A stretch of DNA of 64,000 nt from Changchengzhania lutea (GTDB lineage Bacteria; Bacteroidota; Bacteroidia; Flavobacteriales; Flavobacteriaceae): contig NZ_CP039456.1 of assembly GCF_006974145.1 (NCBI RefSeq), positions 2,448,001 through 2,512,000 of the forward strand. Direction: 5' to 3'. The notes below the pieces were generated by a model that saw only the letters and a program-made list of their open reading frames with translations, did not search any database and was not told where the DNA came from. Every line of letters begins with the position of its first letter. The stretch's first letter is position 1. A program made the position numbers and the translations under genes. Below are positions 35,259-44,775 of this stretch, piece by piece.

Positions 35259-37001
35259 ATGTCAGCAAACACTACCGATCAGTTTTTTAAACACAATGTC
35301 TTAGGACATCCAGCAGGATTATTCGTTTTATTTTTTACAGAAATGTGGGAGCGATTTTCATACTATGGTATGCGTGCCTTGTTAGTATTATTTCTTACTG
35401 CATCCCTCTTAGATGAAGGTTGGGGTTGGCCTCGTGAACATGCCATGGCGCTATTTGGTTCCTACGTTGGTTTGGTCTATTTGTCAACCATGATGGGTGG
35501 CTATTTTGCCGACAAAGTGATTGGCTATAGATGGGCAGTAGTTGTTGGCGCACTATTGATGACCATGGGGCATGCCTCTATGGCTGTCGAAACACAATGG
35601 TCTATTTATTTAGGTTTAGGTTTACTTGTTATAGGTAATGGATTCTTTAAACCAAACATGACCTCTATTGTTTCTGAAATGTATAAAGATAGGCCAGAGA
35701 AGAAAGATGGTGCCTACACTATTTTTTATATGGGTGTAAACGCAGGTGCTTTTTTAGGGATTCTACTTTGTGGTTATTTAGGTGAAAAAGTAGGCTGGAG
35801 CCTAGGTTTTGGACTAGCGGGAATATTTATGTTTTTTGGACTTGTACAGTTTTGGTTAGCACAAAATATTTTTGGAAATATTGGCTTAAAGCCAAAAAAG
35901 AATGATGCCAATTCTATTGAAGCTCAAGATAATGATAAGCGCGTACCGTTTACACCTTGGCAATTAGGACTCATAATCTTAATGGTACTATTGGGGCTAA
36001 TGTGGATTTTAAATGCCCCCGCAACCACTATAACAGAAGGAAGAGTTAACGTCTTTTCATTTTTAGGACCTAACGGAAATAACATTGCTATCCTAATGGC
36101 TTTAGGTCTATTTCTTATTCTACTGTTTTATAGATTTACACAGTACTCAAAAATTACCAGGGAAAAATTAATGGCAGTTTCATTCTTTGCTTTACTATCG
36201 GTATTCTTTTGGGCTATTTTTGAGCAGTCGCCAGGTACATTGACGATTTTTGCAAATGATTATACAGATAGAACACTAGACGGTACTTCTGCCAATGTGT
36301 TTAGAATAGTCAATGCCGCCATGACCATTATACCTTTGGGAATTATAACATGGGTGTTATTTTTATTATTTAAGCAAACTTTCGGTCTTTATAAATGGTC
36401 TAACTTAATTTTGAGTTTGAGTTTTTTAATTGTGTGGGCCATTGCTATTTGGATGCTCTTAAATCAACTGAAGGAGGAAGATTTGGAAGTGCCTGCTTCT
36501 TGGTTTAGTGTATTGAATTCATTGTTTATCATTACGCTCGCTCCGCTATTTTCAAAATGGTGGGAGAGCAAATACAATCCTTCTGCCAATATGAAATATG
36601 GTATAGGTATGTTTTTATTAGGCTTAGGAATGGCTTGCGTTGCCTTTGGAGCCGGTGGTATAGAACCAGGAGCCAAAACAGCATCAGTGAGCATGATTTG
36701 GTTAATTCTTGTTTACCTATTTCATACCATGGGAGAACTTTGTATTTCACCTGTTGGATTATCATATGTTAGTAAATTAGTGCCAGCTAGAATGATTGCA
36801 TTTATGTTCGGGGTATGGTATTTGGCTATAGCGATTGGTATGAAAGGAGCCGGAGTTTTTGGTGAGAACGTGGATAAAATAGCCAATGAGAATGGGATAA
36901 GTTACTTTTTCTGGATATTAACAGCTATTTCAATAATTGTAGCTGTATTTTCCGTGGTGATGTCGCGAATAGTTAAAAAACTAATGCACGGTGTCCGTTA
37001 A
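35259..37001 (+). CDS. Proton-dependent oligopeptide (POT) MFS transporter, second copy
   Basis: A 580-residue relative of the preceding transporter. It keeps the ExxERFxYY signature (EMWERFSYYGMRALLVLF, about 28-45) and YTIFYMGVNAGAFLG (about 151-165). It is about 60 residues longer, mainly in loops and extra helices in the middle and towards the C-terminus. It starts 10 bp after its neighbour, so both are in the S9 peptidase operon. The two copies have clearly diverged, which may mean different peptide ranges. Confidence 0.93.
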   Translation: MSANTTDQFFKHNVLGHPAGLFVLFFTEMWERFSYYGMRALLVLFLTASLLDEGWGWPREHAMALFGSYVGLVYLSTMMGGYFADKVIGYRWAVVVGALLMTMGHASMAVETQWSIYLGLGLLVIGNGFFKPNMTSIVSEMYKDRPEKKDGAYTIFYMGVNAGAFLGILLCGYLGEKVGWSLGFGLAGIFMFFGLVQFWLAQNIFGNIGLKPKKNDANSIEAQDNDKRVPFTPWQLGLIILMVLLGLMWILNAPATTITEGRVNVFSFLGPNGNNIAILMALGLFLILLFYRFTQYSKITREKLMAVSFFALLSVFFWAIFEQSPGTLTIFANDYTDRTLDGTSANVFRIVNAAMTIIPLGIITWVLFLLFKQTFGLYKWSNLILSLSFLIVWAIAIWMLLNQLKEEDLEVPASWFSVLNSLFIITLAPLFSKWWESKYNPSANMKYGIGMFLLGLGMACVAFGAGGIEPGAKTASVSMIWLILVYLFHTMGELCISPVGLSYVSKLVPARMIAFMFGVWYLAIAIGMKGAGVFGENVDKIANENGISYFFWILTAISIIVAVFSVVMSRIVKKLMHGVR

Positions 37002-37089
37002 TCGAAAAATTATCTTAAAATTTTAAAAAATGTTCCTGTCTAGGAGCGTTTTTTGTAAGTTCGGAATAGCTTTTGCAACAAATCAACTT

Positions 37090-37638
37090 ATGAAAAAGAT
37101 AACAGTTATTTTAATATTAATGCTCCTGAGCACTATTAATGGTGTAGCACAGGAAATCAATTGGGTCTCTTTAGAAGAGGCGTTAGAACTTCAAAAGAAA
37201 TCTCCTAAGAAAATAATGATGGATGTTTATACCAATTGGTGTGGTCCCTGCAAACTTCTTGATAGAAACACGTTTCAAAATAAAGATGTTGCTAATTATG
37301 TGAATACCCATTATTATGCTGTAAAATTCAATGGGGAAGGCAATGAGAGCTTTACTTATAAAGATAATGTGTTCTCAAATCCCAACTATAATCCAGCGAA
37401 GGCAAATAGAAGAAATTCGGCACATCAATTTGCAAGTTATTTAAGGGTAAATGCCTATCCTACTATTATTTTCTTTGATGAGAAAGGAGACGTGATTGTG
37501 CCTTTACCAGGTTATAGAACACCACCACAATTAGAACTTTATTTGAAAATGTTTAAAAACGACGAACATACGTCTATTGATTCACAGGAGAAATTTAATG
37601 CCTATTCCGAAAGTTTTGTACCTGAATTTAAAAGTTAA
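37090..37638 (+). CDS. Exported thioredoxin-like protein
   Basis: A 182-residue protein with a signal peptide (about 1-20, ending GVAQ) and a thioredoxin fold with the active site NWCGPCK (Cys51, Cys54); the cis-Pro is in NAYPTIIFF. The frame extends back to 37030, but the start at 37090 gives a regular signal peptide. It probably reduces or isomerises disulfides in the periplasm. Stops nine bases before the convergent comEC stop. Confidence 0.88.
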   Translation: MKKITVILILMLLSTINGVAQEINWVSLEEALELQKKSPKKIMMDVYTNWCGPCKLLDRNTFQNKDVANYVNTHYYAVKFNGEGNESFTYKDNVFSNPNYNPAKANRRNSAHQFASYLRVNAYPTIIFFDEKGDVIVPLPGYRTPPQLELYLKMFKNDEHTSIDSQEKFNAYSESFVPEFKS

Positions 37639-37647
37639 CTTTAGACG

Positions 37648-39687
37648 CTAATAAGTAATAATGAAAGCGCCCTTTTTACTGGTTTGGTGAAAAGGGCGTT
37701 TTCTTTTTTCACATATCTCCGCCCATTGTTTTACATACGATTTATAGTTACTGCCATCTGCAATAATATATTTTGGTTTAATTGAATCAATTAATCTGTT
37801 TAAATTAATCTTCGGAGATGCTCTTAATAAGACGTAATCCGGATGGAAGGAGTTCACCTTGTACGCCCCTAGACTATCAATTACCAATAGGGTTTTATTG
37901 CCTACAGCATACACCGTTTTTAGGGAACCCTCTTTTATGTCTTTAATATCATTCCCTACTGCATAATCATTTATAATGTTGTTCTTCATTTTAGAGAGAC
38001 TATCTGAATTTGAGGCGATGCTTAAAGTCTTTCCTTTTTGATGGCCAATCAGACTATATCTGCTTTTATGAAACACAATAAAGGCGTCCGATGTACTTTC
38101 ATGGGTATTGTAAATAAGGGCGATTTGAGCAATAATAATGGCGACTAGTAATATTTTCAGATTGCGGTAATTATAGGTTTTCAATAATTTAATGGAGCTT
38201 ACTATAATCAGGTATGACACCATCACATATAATAAGTTAAACGCAATGTCCTTAAATAAAAAGGATTCTTGTTTGGACACCCACCCAACAAACCAATTCA
38301 TGCCACCTATAACAGTTCCAAAAACATCTGCTAGTATATGAGGTAATAGGTTTAAAACAGCCAATAAGATAACTAAAACCCCAACTCCTAACACAACACC
38401 CAAAAAAGGAATGATGACCAAATTAGAGATAAAAAACAAACCGGGAAATTGATGAAAATAATAAAGTGCTACAGGAATAATACCGAATTGCGCAGAAACC
38501 GTTATGGTGAGGGTGTGCCAAAATTTATCGACAATATAAGGCTTCGGTTTCCAAAGTTTGTACAGCATGGGGTCTATGGTCACAATGGCAAAAACAGCCA
38601 GATAGCTTAACTGAAAACCAACATCAAAAAGAAACAGCGGTTTAAAAAGTAAAATAACAAACATGGAGATGGCCAAGGTGTTGAAAATATTGGTAGGGCG
38701 CTTTAAATTTATAGCAATGGCCACTATACTGAACATGGTCACCGCTCTGGTTACAGATCCTGATAATCCAGCAATTAAGGCAAAACTCCACAAGAAGCTA
38801 ACCAGCAAAACCATTTTAATGAGTTTCCCCCTTTTAAGCCGTTCGATAGGTTTTAGAACAATACTTAAAATTAATAAAATGATCCCAACATGTAGCCCAG
38901 AAACCGCTAAGATATGTATGGCACCGGCGTTGGTATAGCTTGTATAAATGTCTTTGCTAATGTCTTGCCGCTGCCCTAAAAGCAGTGCATTGATTATAGC
39001 AAGTTCATCTGGTTTAAAATGATAGGGTTCCAATTTCTTATTGATATGTTCTCGAACTTCATGGGCTATTCCAAATACCGTATGCACTTGAGAATCTAAT
39101 AGTAATAGAGATTCATTGGCTATAAAAAGCTGATGATAGATGTACTTCTTTTTTAAATATTCTTTATAACTGAACTGATTGGGATTTAATGGATTTATTA
39201 AATTTTTAAAAGTGCTTCTCGTGACATAAACAGCATCAACTTTTAGATTGGCGTTTAAAGAATCATGGGTCACATTTAATAATGATTTCCCTCTAACTTT
39301 TTCTTTGTTAATGGAAAGAATATCAACCACATGCTTATCATAGAACTGACCAGGTTTTAAAACTTCCCTGATTCTAAAGGTGATCGTATTTGCTGAATCT
39401 GTAATCTGTTCAGCATATTGCGTGTAATGGTTCGAAAAATTTTTCTGATTATGGAATTGCGTCGTCAGCACGCCAATATTAATCATCATTAAAAAGGAGG
39501 CTATTCCAAACCATATGGTTTTGGTAAATCGCTTTTTAGCGCTGAGGTAGAAAACAAATAAAACGATAAAACCCGAAGAAGTAGAATAAAGTACGTCTCT
39601 GATTGATGGACTAAAATAATGCCCTATAACAATGCCAATTACAAGACAAAAGGTGAGTTTTATTATAGTGAAATTGAGAAGCTTCAT
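37648..39687 (-). CDS. comEC: ComEC/Rec2-family DNA uptake channel protein
   Basis: A 679-residue polytopic membrane protein. An N-terminal DUF4131/OB-like region (about 100-190) is followed by the Competence domain with ALLLGQRQDIS, then AGAIHILAVSGLHVGIIL (about 250-268), the family core. In transformable bacteria ComEC carries single-stranded DNA across the inner membrane. The C-terminal ~130 residues lack the HxHxDH metal site of the beta-lactamase-like domain found in many ComEC proteins. The frame is open to 39780, but the Met at 39687 begins a normal membrane start. Confidence 0.85.
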   Translation of the reverse strand: MKLLNFTIIKLTFCLVIGIVIGHYFSPSIRDVLYSTSSGFIVLFVFYLSAKKRFTKTIWFGIASFLMMINIGVLTTQFHNQKNFSNHYTQYAEQITDSANTITFRIREVLKPGQFYDKHVVDILSINKEKVRGKSLLNVTHDSLNANLKVDAVYVTRSTFKNLINPLNPNQFSYKEYLKKKYIYHQLFIANESLLLLDSQVHTVFGIAHEVREHINKKLEPYHFKPDELAIINALLLGQRQDISKDIYTSYTNAGAIHILAVSGLHVGIILLILSIVLKPIERLKRGKLIKMVLLVSFLWSFALIAGLSGSVTRAVTMFSIVAIAINLKRPTNIFNTLAISMFVILLFKPLFLFDVGFQLSYLAVFAIVTIDPMLYKLWKPKPYIVDKFWHTLTITVSAQFGIIPVALYYFHQFPGLFFISNLVIIPFLGVVLGVGVLVILLAVLNLLPHILADVFGTVIGGMNWFVGWVSKQESFLFKDIAFNLLYVMVSYLIIVSSIKLLKTYNYRNLKILLVAIIIAQIALIYNTHESTSDAFIVFHKSRYSLIGHQKGKTLSIASNSDSLSKMKNNIINDYAVGNDIKDIKEGSLKTVYAVGNKTLLVIDSLGAYKVNSFHPDYVLLRASPKINLNRLIDSIKPKYIIADGSNYKSYVKQWAEICEKRKRPFHQTSKKGAFIITY
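37664..37709 (+). terminator. Intrinsic terminator after the thioredoxin gene
   Basis: CGCCCTTTT (37668-37676) pairs perfectly with AAAAGGGCG (37690-37698), followed by TTTTCTTTTTT. It lies inside the 3' end of the convergent comEC reading frame. Confidence 0.75.
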
Positions 39688-39805
39688 GAAGCTGTAAGAT
39701 AAAAAATAATACCATTTCTTGTTTGAAATTACTGTAAAAGAAAATGATGATTTTTTGCTTTTTAAAAAATAGAAAAACAAAGCATAGCCATGGTTATGGT
39801 TTAAT

Positions 39806-39966
39806 TGAACTCATCTTGACTTTTTCTATTTCCTAAAAAACGGCTATAATTTATCCATATTTCGTTATTTTTTTTATTCGTAGCGATGCTATGCCTTTCA
39901 AAAAGTATCTCATCTGTACAAATTTTATCTCGTTTTCGGTTAAAAACAAAAGTCAAGATGAGTTCA
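39806..39966. repeat. 161-bp element bounded by perfect 19-bp inverted repeats
   Basis: TGAACTCATCTTGACTTTT at 39806-39824 is exactly repeated in reverse complement at 39948-39966, with 123 bp between. No gene lies inside. It looks like a small non-autonomous transposon (MITE) or a pair of insertion sequence ends. No target duplication was found. A group II intron starts 8 bp after its right arm. Confidence 0.7.
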
Positions 39967-39974
39967 TTTTATGT

Positions 39975-41829
39975 GTGTGCCCAGCATGGGCATCTTTTAT
40001 TTACGGAAAGGTAAATAATTAATCTAGAGGGTGCAAGTCCCTTATGTACAGGAGTAACGTCTTGAAGCATTAGTAAGTCGCAAGGGTGAAAACCGTGAGG
40101 TTCTATCTGAAGGAAGCGGAACTACAAAACTCGGTACTGACGAACAGAAATCGTATACAGAGGCATATTTACTTGGGTAAGCAAGCACATCATTGTAACG
40201 CCCAACGAACACCAAAAGGGTAAATATGTAGATACGGCAGTGATTGAGAGAAAGAAGATGTCATTACCTGGGGAGGTCTCCAAAACTACGAGTTGGTTAT
40301 TTGGAGAAGTCAGCAGAGGTCATAGTACCTACGGGAAACGAGTTGAGGCAATACCTCAGATGGTCTCACAAGTAGGGAAGGACAGAACATTAAATTACGT
40401 TGGAATTCGATTAGGATGCCTAGCTAGCCTAGTTTTAAACCAACAGGAGTACACGAATTATTAAACCTATGATTGAAAACGTATAATCAGCAACAAACCT
40501 TTTTAAAGCAACACGACAAGTGGAGCGCAATAAAGGCGCGAGCGGTGTAGATGGTATGAAAACAACGGAGCTTTCCGCTTATATATTAGAAAACCGTTCG
40601 ACTATACTATCGACTATTCGCACAAACAGCTATAATCCAAATTCAATATTAGGAGTAACCATTCCAAAAGGACAGGGTAAAACCCGACTATTAGGAATAC
40701 CAACTGTAGTCGATAGGTGGCTTCAAAAAGCGGTAAGTCAACAATTAATGGTTCATTTTGAATATGATTTTGAACCCGTTAGTTACGGTTTCCGTCCACA
40801 AAAGAACATCCAAAAAGCAGTATTACAAGCTCAAACGTATATCAATTCTGGTTATCAAGATATTGTAGATATTGATTTAGAAGGATTCTTTGACCAAGTA
40901 GACCACTGTATCTTACTGCAACTTATTTACCACAAGGTAAAATGTCCGACCACTTTGCGATTAATCCGAAAATGGCTTAGAGTTCCCATATTAATAGATG
41001 GAAAACTCCAAAAGCGCAGAAAAGGCATCCCGCAAGGCAGTCCAATTAGTCCCTTATTATCTAATATTATGTTAGATGTTTTGGACAAAGAAATGAAAAG
41101 CATGGGCTTGCGTTATGTTCGCTACGCTGATGATTTTAGCGTTTACGCCAAAAGCAAAAGCGAGGCTAAACAAATAGGAAATAGACTGTTTGTCTTCTTA
41201 AAAGATAAACTTAAATTACCTATAAACAAAGCCAAAAGTGGCATCCGCAGACCTGTAAACTTTGAGTTACTCGGGCATGGTTTTGTACCCATCTATAAAA
41301 AGGGTGTAAAAGGACAATATGTACTAGTGGTAGCCAATAAAAGTTGGGCAAAGTTTAAACGTAACCTAAAAAGTATAACCAAGAAAACCAAACCCATGTC
41401 GTTGTTAGAACGACTCGAACGACTTAATCAAGTCTGCCGAGGCTGGATGAACAATTACCGCTTAACCAACATCTATGCAAAAAGTAAAAAGCTAGATGAG
41501 TGGCTAAGAAATCGGTTGCGCTATTGTATTTGGCACGATTGGAAGAAACTAGAACGGAAACGTAAAAACCTAATTCAATTAGGTATAGAAATCGGACAAG
41601 CCTATGCTTGGAGTAGAACAAGAATGGGAGGCTGGGCAGTTGCTCAAAGTCCTATTCTAAAGACTACTATTACAGTCTCTAGACTTAAACGAAAAGGGTA
41701 TAAACCTTTGTTAGATTACATTAATAATACGCAAACTTCAATTTGGTGAACCGCCGTATACGAGACCCGTACGTACGGTGGTGTGAGAGGCGCAGTGACG
41801 ACTTTTAAGTCGTCACCCGTCTACTCAAT
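39975..41829 (+). mobile_element. Full-length group II intron
   Basis: About 1855 bp. The 5' end reads GTGTGCCCAGCATGGGC, the usual GUGYG start of group II introns (start uncertain by two bases). Domain I-like sequence follows (GAGGGTGCAAGTCCC, AAGTCGCAAGGGTGAAA, CTCGGTACTGACGAACAG). The maturase frame ends at 41749. Domain V is at about 41753-41786 (CCGCCGTATACGAG...CGTACGGTGG) and domain VI forms the GTGACGACTT/AAGTCGTCAC hairpin, ending CTACTCAAT. It lies between comEC and an NlpC/P60 gene and does not interrupt a gene. Confidence 0.9.
40520..41749 (+). CDS. Group II intron reverse transcriptase/maturase (possibly 5'-damaged)
   Basis: A 409-residue intron-encoded protein counted from a GTG start. 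The reverse transcriptase core is intact: GIPTVVDRWLQKAV, SYGFRP, DIDLEGFFDQVDH, GIPQGSPISPLLSN and YADD (202-205). The maturase domain follows; there is no H-N-H endonuclease domain. In the same frame, an ATG at 40469 reads MIENV, then a TAA stop (40484-40486), then SATNLFKATRQ leading into the protein. Homologues seem to start at that Met, so the TAA may be a nonsense mutation. Whether the GTG at 40520 gives active protein is unclear. Confidence 0.85.
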   Translation: MERNKGASGVDGMKTTELSAYILENRSTILSTIRTNSYNPNSILGVTIPKGQGKTRLLGIPTVVDRWLQKAVSQQLMVHFEYDFEPVSYGFRPQKNIQKAVLQAQTYINSGYQDIVDIDLEGFFDQVDHCILLQLIYHKVKCPTTLRLIRKWLRVPILIDGKLQKRRKGIPQGSPISPLLSNIMLDVLDKEMKSMGLRYVRYADDFSVYAKSKSEAKQIGNRLFVFLKDKLKLPINKAKSGIRRPVNFELLGHGFVPIYKKGVKGQYVLVVANKSWAKFKRNLKSITKKTKPMSLLERLERLNQVCRGWMNNYRLTNIYAKSKKLDEWLRNRLRYCIWHDWKKLERKRKNLIQLGIEIGQAYAWSRTRMGGWAVAQSPILKTTITVSRLKRKGYKPLLDYINNTQTSIW

Positions 41830-41882
41830 TGTAGTAGAAAGGAAAAAAGGGCGTTTTATTACAGTTATTTTAAATGTATAAC

Positions 41883-42437
41883 TTATAAAACCCGACGTGC
41901 TTCTACAAAAGCGGCATTCCAATACGGATCTGTGAATGAAGATAAGATGACGCCCCGTCGCGTTGTAGCGTGAATAAATTCAATATTTCCATTGTCAACC
42001 GACGTTACTAATCCCACATGATTAATAGCACTGCGCCTATTTTTTTTGCTCGTTTTAAAAAAGAGAAGATCTCCTTTTTTAAGCTTTCTCAAAGGAATTT
42101 CAGAACCATTTTTCGCCATATCCCGCGATATTCTGGGTAGAAAAATATCATAGGCTTTAAACGATTCAAAAATTAATCCAGAGCAATCCATTCCAGATGT
42201 TGTAGTGCCTCCCCATTTGTAGCGCACACCCTCAAACTGTCTGGCATAATTGACAATATGATCTGAAGTGGAGAAATGGGTATGGTCATTATCCCGATTT
42301 TCAGCTGTATTATTTTTTGTATGTCTTTTAGTTGAAATGACTTCAGACGTATTCGTTTTGCTAGTCCTTGCTTTTTTAGAAGATTTGCAAGCAATAAAAC
42401 TGAAAAGCACCAGAAGTAGCCAAAGTATCTGTTTCAT
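41883..42437 (-). CDS. NlpC/P60 (C40) family cell wall peptidase, lipoprotein
   Basis: A 184-residue enzyme with a lipoprotein signal (MKQILWLLLVLFSFIAC, Cys17) and an NlpC/P60 domain over the last ~120 residues: catalytic Cys in TTSGMDCSGLIFESF, His in INHVGLVTS and a third polar residue in IEFIHATTRRGV. Such enzymes cut D-Glu-DAP type bonds in peptidoglycan. The frame opens at 42494, inside lpxB, but the start at 42437 yields the signal peptide and leaves a 7-bp gap from the lpxB stop. Confidence 0.88.
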   Translation of the reverse strand: MKQILWLLLVLFSFIACKSSKKARTSKTNTSEVISTKRHTKNNTAENRDNDHTHFSTSDHIVNYARQFEGVRYKWGGTTTSGMDCSGLIFESFKAYDIFLPRISRDMAKNGSEIPLRKLKKGDLLFFKTSKKNRRSAINHVGLVTSVDNGNIEFIHATTRRGVILSSFTDPYWNAAFVEARRVL

Positions 42438-42444
42438 CACTAGT

Positions 42445-43557
42445 TTATGCTTTAATAGATTCATAAATAAGTTTCGCCGTTTTTTCGCTAGCACCTTTTC
42501 CGCCTAAGGCTTTTTCCAAATCGAAATAATCTAAAAATAATTGTCTGCGTTTAGAAGGGTCAAGAATTTTAGTGAGCTCCTTTTTAAGACGTTTTTTATT
42601 AAAGTCATTCTGAATCAGTTCGGTGACCACTTCTTTATCCATAACCAAATTCACTAAGGATATATACTTTAAGGTGATAATGCGTTTTGCAATATGATAG
42701 GAAATAGAACTCCCCTTATAGCAAACCACCTGAGGTACTTTAAAAAGCGCTGTTTCCAAAGTAGCTGTGCCAGAGGTTACTAAGGCAGCGGTTGAAACAC
42801 TCAGCAAATCATAAGTTTTATTAGAAATAAAATGTACATTGGACGATTTGATAAAAGGCTTATAAAAACTATAATCTTGACTAGGGGCACCTGCGATTAC
42901 GAACTGATAGTCTTTAAAGTCATCTACCAAACTCAGCATCACAGACAACATTTTTTTGATTTCCTGCTTCCGGCTTCCCGGTAATAAGGCAATGATGGGT
43001 TTATCGCTTAATTTATATTTTTCCCTAAATTTAAATTCACCAATTTGTTTTCTAGTTGAAATGCCATCAATAAGTGGATGCCCAACGAAATGCACATCAT
43101 AATCATGTTTTTTATAAAAGTCTTTTACAAAGGGAAGTATAACATACATGGCATCAATATCCTGTTTTATAGCTTTTACCCTGCCCGCTCTCGATGCCCA
43201 AACTTGTGGGGAGATATAGTAATGTGTCCTGAATTTTTCTTGCTTTGCCCATTTGGCAATGCGTAGGTTAAATCCTGAATTATCTATAAATACAATCACG
43301 TCTGGATTAAAATTGGCAATATCTGTTTTACAGAATGAAATATCTTTGAAAATTTTAGATAAATTCATTACAACTTCAGCAAAACCCATAAAAGCACGTT
43401 CTTTATAATGCTTTACCAAAGTGCCGCCAACAGCTTGCATCAGGTCACCACCCCAAAATCTAATGTCGGCATTACTGTCTTGTTTTTGCAAGGCCTTCAT
43501 TAAATTAGAGCCATGTAAATCACCAGATGCTTCACCAGCTATAATATAGTACTTCAT
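42445..43557 (-). CDS. lpxB: Lipid-A-disaccharide synthase
   Basis: A 370-residue GT-B enzyme that joins two acylated glucosamines to make the lipid A disaccharide. The family start YIIAGEASGDLHGSNLM (residues 4-20), FIDNSGFNLRIAK (about 91-103), YISPQVWASRAGRV (about 113-126) and LLPGSRKQEI (about 191-200) are all clear. It begins right after the stop of the 94-residue membrane protein gene and lies in a surE-lpxB-peptidase gene string. Confidence 0.95.
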   Translation of the reverse strand: MKYYIIAGEASGDLHGSNLMKALQKQDSNADIRFWGGDLMQAVGGTLVKHYKERAFMGFAEVVMNLSKIFKDISFCKTDIANFNPDVIVFIDNSGFNLRIAKWAKQEKFRTHYYISPQVWASRAGRVKAIKQDIDAMYVILPFVKDFYKKHDYDVHFVGHPLIDGISTRKQIGEFKFREKYKLSDKPIIALLPGSRKQEIKKMLSVMLSLVDDFKDYQFVIAGAPSQDYSFYKPFIKSSNVHFISNKTYDLLSVSTAALVTSGTATLETALFKVPQVVCYKGSSISYHIAKRIITLKYISLVNLVMDKEVVTELIQNDFNKKRLKKELTKILDPSKRRQLFLDYFDLEKALGGKGASEKTAKLIYESIKA

Positions 43558-43842
43558 TTAGAATAGTTTAAAAACAAATGTAAATACGGCTATAAAAACA
43601 GTAATCAATAGAACGCCTCTGGCACGATAATCTTGCTTTCTTTTAATAAAAATAAAAAACGCAATTAAATTTAAAATAGCACCTAAGCTTATTAGTTTTC
43701 CTAAAAAACCTTCAGCAACCGCAGCTTGAATAACTTTGGTAAAATCATCACCTTGTCCTAAAAAGGTAGCGGCAAAAAACAGGCCTATAGCATTGGCTAT
43801 CAACCCAACCAATATTCCAATTATAACTTCTTTTTTAATCAT
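43558..43842 (-). CDS. Small membrane protein, unknown function
   Basis: A 94-residue protein with three predicted membrane helices (about 6-27, 48-65, 74-92). It overlaps surE by 8 bp and abuts lpxB, so it is expressed with them. I do not recognise a named family. Its fixed place between surE and lpxB suggests an envelope link, but that is inference. Confidence 0.75.
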   Translation of the reverse strand: MIKKEVIIGILVGLIANAIGLFFAATFLGQGDDFTKVIQAAVAEGFLGKLISLGAILNLIAFFIFIKRKQDYRARGVLLITVFIAVFTFVFKLF

Positions 43843-44611
43843 TTAAATTCCATGAGTTTAAGTTTTGAATAAAATGGTGCGCCGTCAAATCAAATTGTAC
43901 GGGCACCACAGATACGTAGTTATGTTCTAAAGCCCATTCATCAGTATCTTCACCGCCATCTAAATTAACAAATTCCCCAGACAGCCAGTAATATTCCCTG
44001 CCTTGCGGATTTTTGCGCTTATCAAACGATTCCACCCAATTGGCTCTTGCCTGTCTACACACTTTAATGCCTTTTATGTCTTTTTCTGAAACATTAGGGA
44101 TATTCACATTTAGTACAACGCCTTTTGGTAACCCTTCTTTTATTACCTTTTCTGTAATGGTTTTTACGAACGCTTTTGAAGCTCCAAAGTTGGCATTCCA
44201 CGTGTAATCCAATAGCGAAAAACCGATAGCGGGAATACCCTCAATACCAGCTTCTAGAGCGGCACTCATGGTGCCGGAATAAATCACATTGATAGAGGAA
44301 TTAGACCCATGATTGATGCCAGAGACACACAGGTCTGGTCGTCTATCTAAGAGTTCCCTAACAGCCAATTTGACACAGTCTGCTGGCGTGCCAGAACAGC
44401 TGTATTCCTTTTGTGGGCCACCTGTGTTTTTTATTTCTTCAGCGTAAAGCAATGAATCCAAGGTAATGGCATGCCCCATACCGCTTTGTGGACTATCTGG
44501 CGCTACAACAATAACATCGCCAATAGTGGTCATGATATCCACTAATGTTCTAATACCCGGTGCATTAATGCCATCATCATTAGTCACTAATATTAATGGT
44601 TTTTTCGTCAT
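43835..44611 (-). CDS. surE: 5'/3'-nucleotidase SurE
   Basis: A 258-residue metal-dependent nucleoside monophosphate phosphatase. The metal site LVTNDDGINAPGIRTL is at residues 8-23, and PDSPQSGMGHAITL (about 38-51) and SGINHGSNSSINVIYSGTM (about 97-115) are typical. It is the first gene of the minus-strand string surE, small membrane protein, lpxB, NlpC/P60. Confidence 0.95.
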   Translation of the reverse strand: MTKKPLILVTNDDGINAPGIRTLVDIMTTIGDVIVVAPDSPQSGMGHAITLDSLLYAEEIKNTGGPQKEYSCSGTPADCVKLAVRELLDRRPDLCVSGINHGSNSSINVIYSGTMSAALEAGIEGIPAIGFSLLDYTWNANFGASKAFVKTITEKVIKEGLPKGVVLNVNIPNVSEKDIKGIKVCRQARANWVESFDKRKNPQGREYYWLSGEFVNLDGGEDTDEWALEHNYVSVVPVQFDLTAHHFIQNLNSWNLND

Positions 44612-44775
44612 TTACTTGCGTTATAAACATCGCTAAAATACATAATTTCATCTGTAAAGCCTTAATTTCTTTGGTTTAACAAAAATTTAGTAGCAATTGA
44701 CTCTGTTGGCATGGTTTTTTCTTTATTTTAGTGAAAAATAAGTTGTGCTCGTACAGTGCTATGAAACTTAAACGA

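Noticed and set aside
40240-40464. 74-codon frame upstream of the intron maturase
   Set aside because: It lies in the structured RNA domains of the group II intron and has no protein-like features.
39960-41860. Group II intron inserted into a terminator hairpin (AAAAAGGGCGTTTT at about 41845)
   Set aside because: The matching left arm of the hairpin is not present on the 5' side of the intron, so no split hairpin can be shown.
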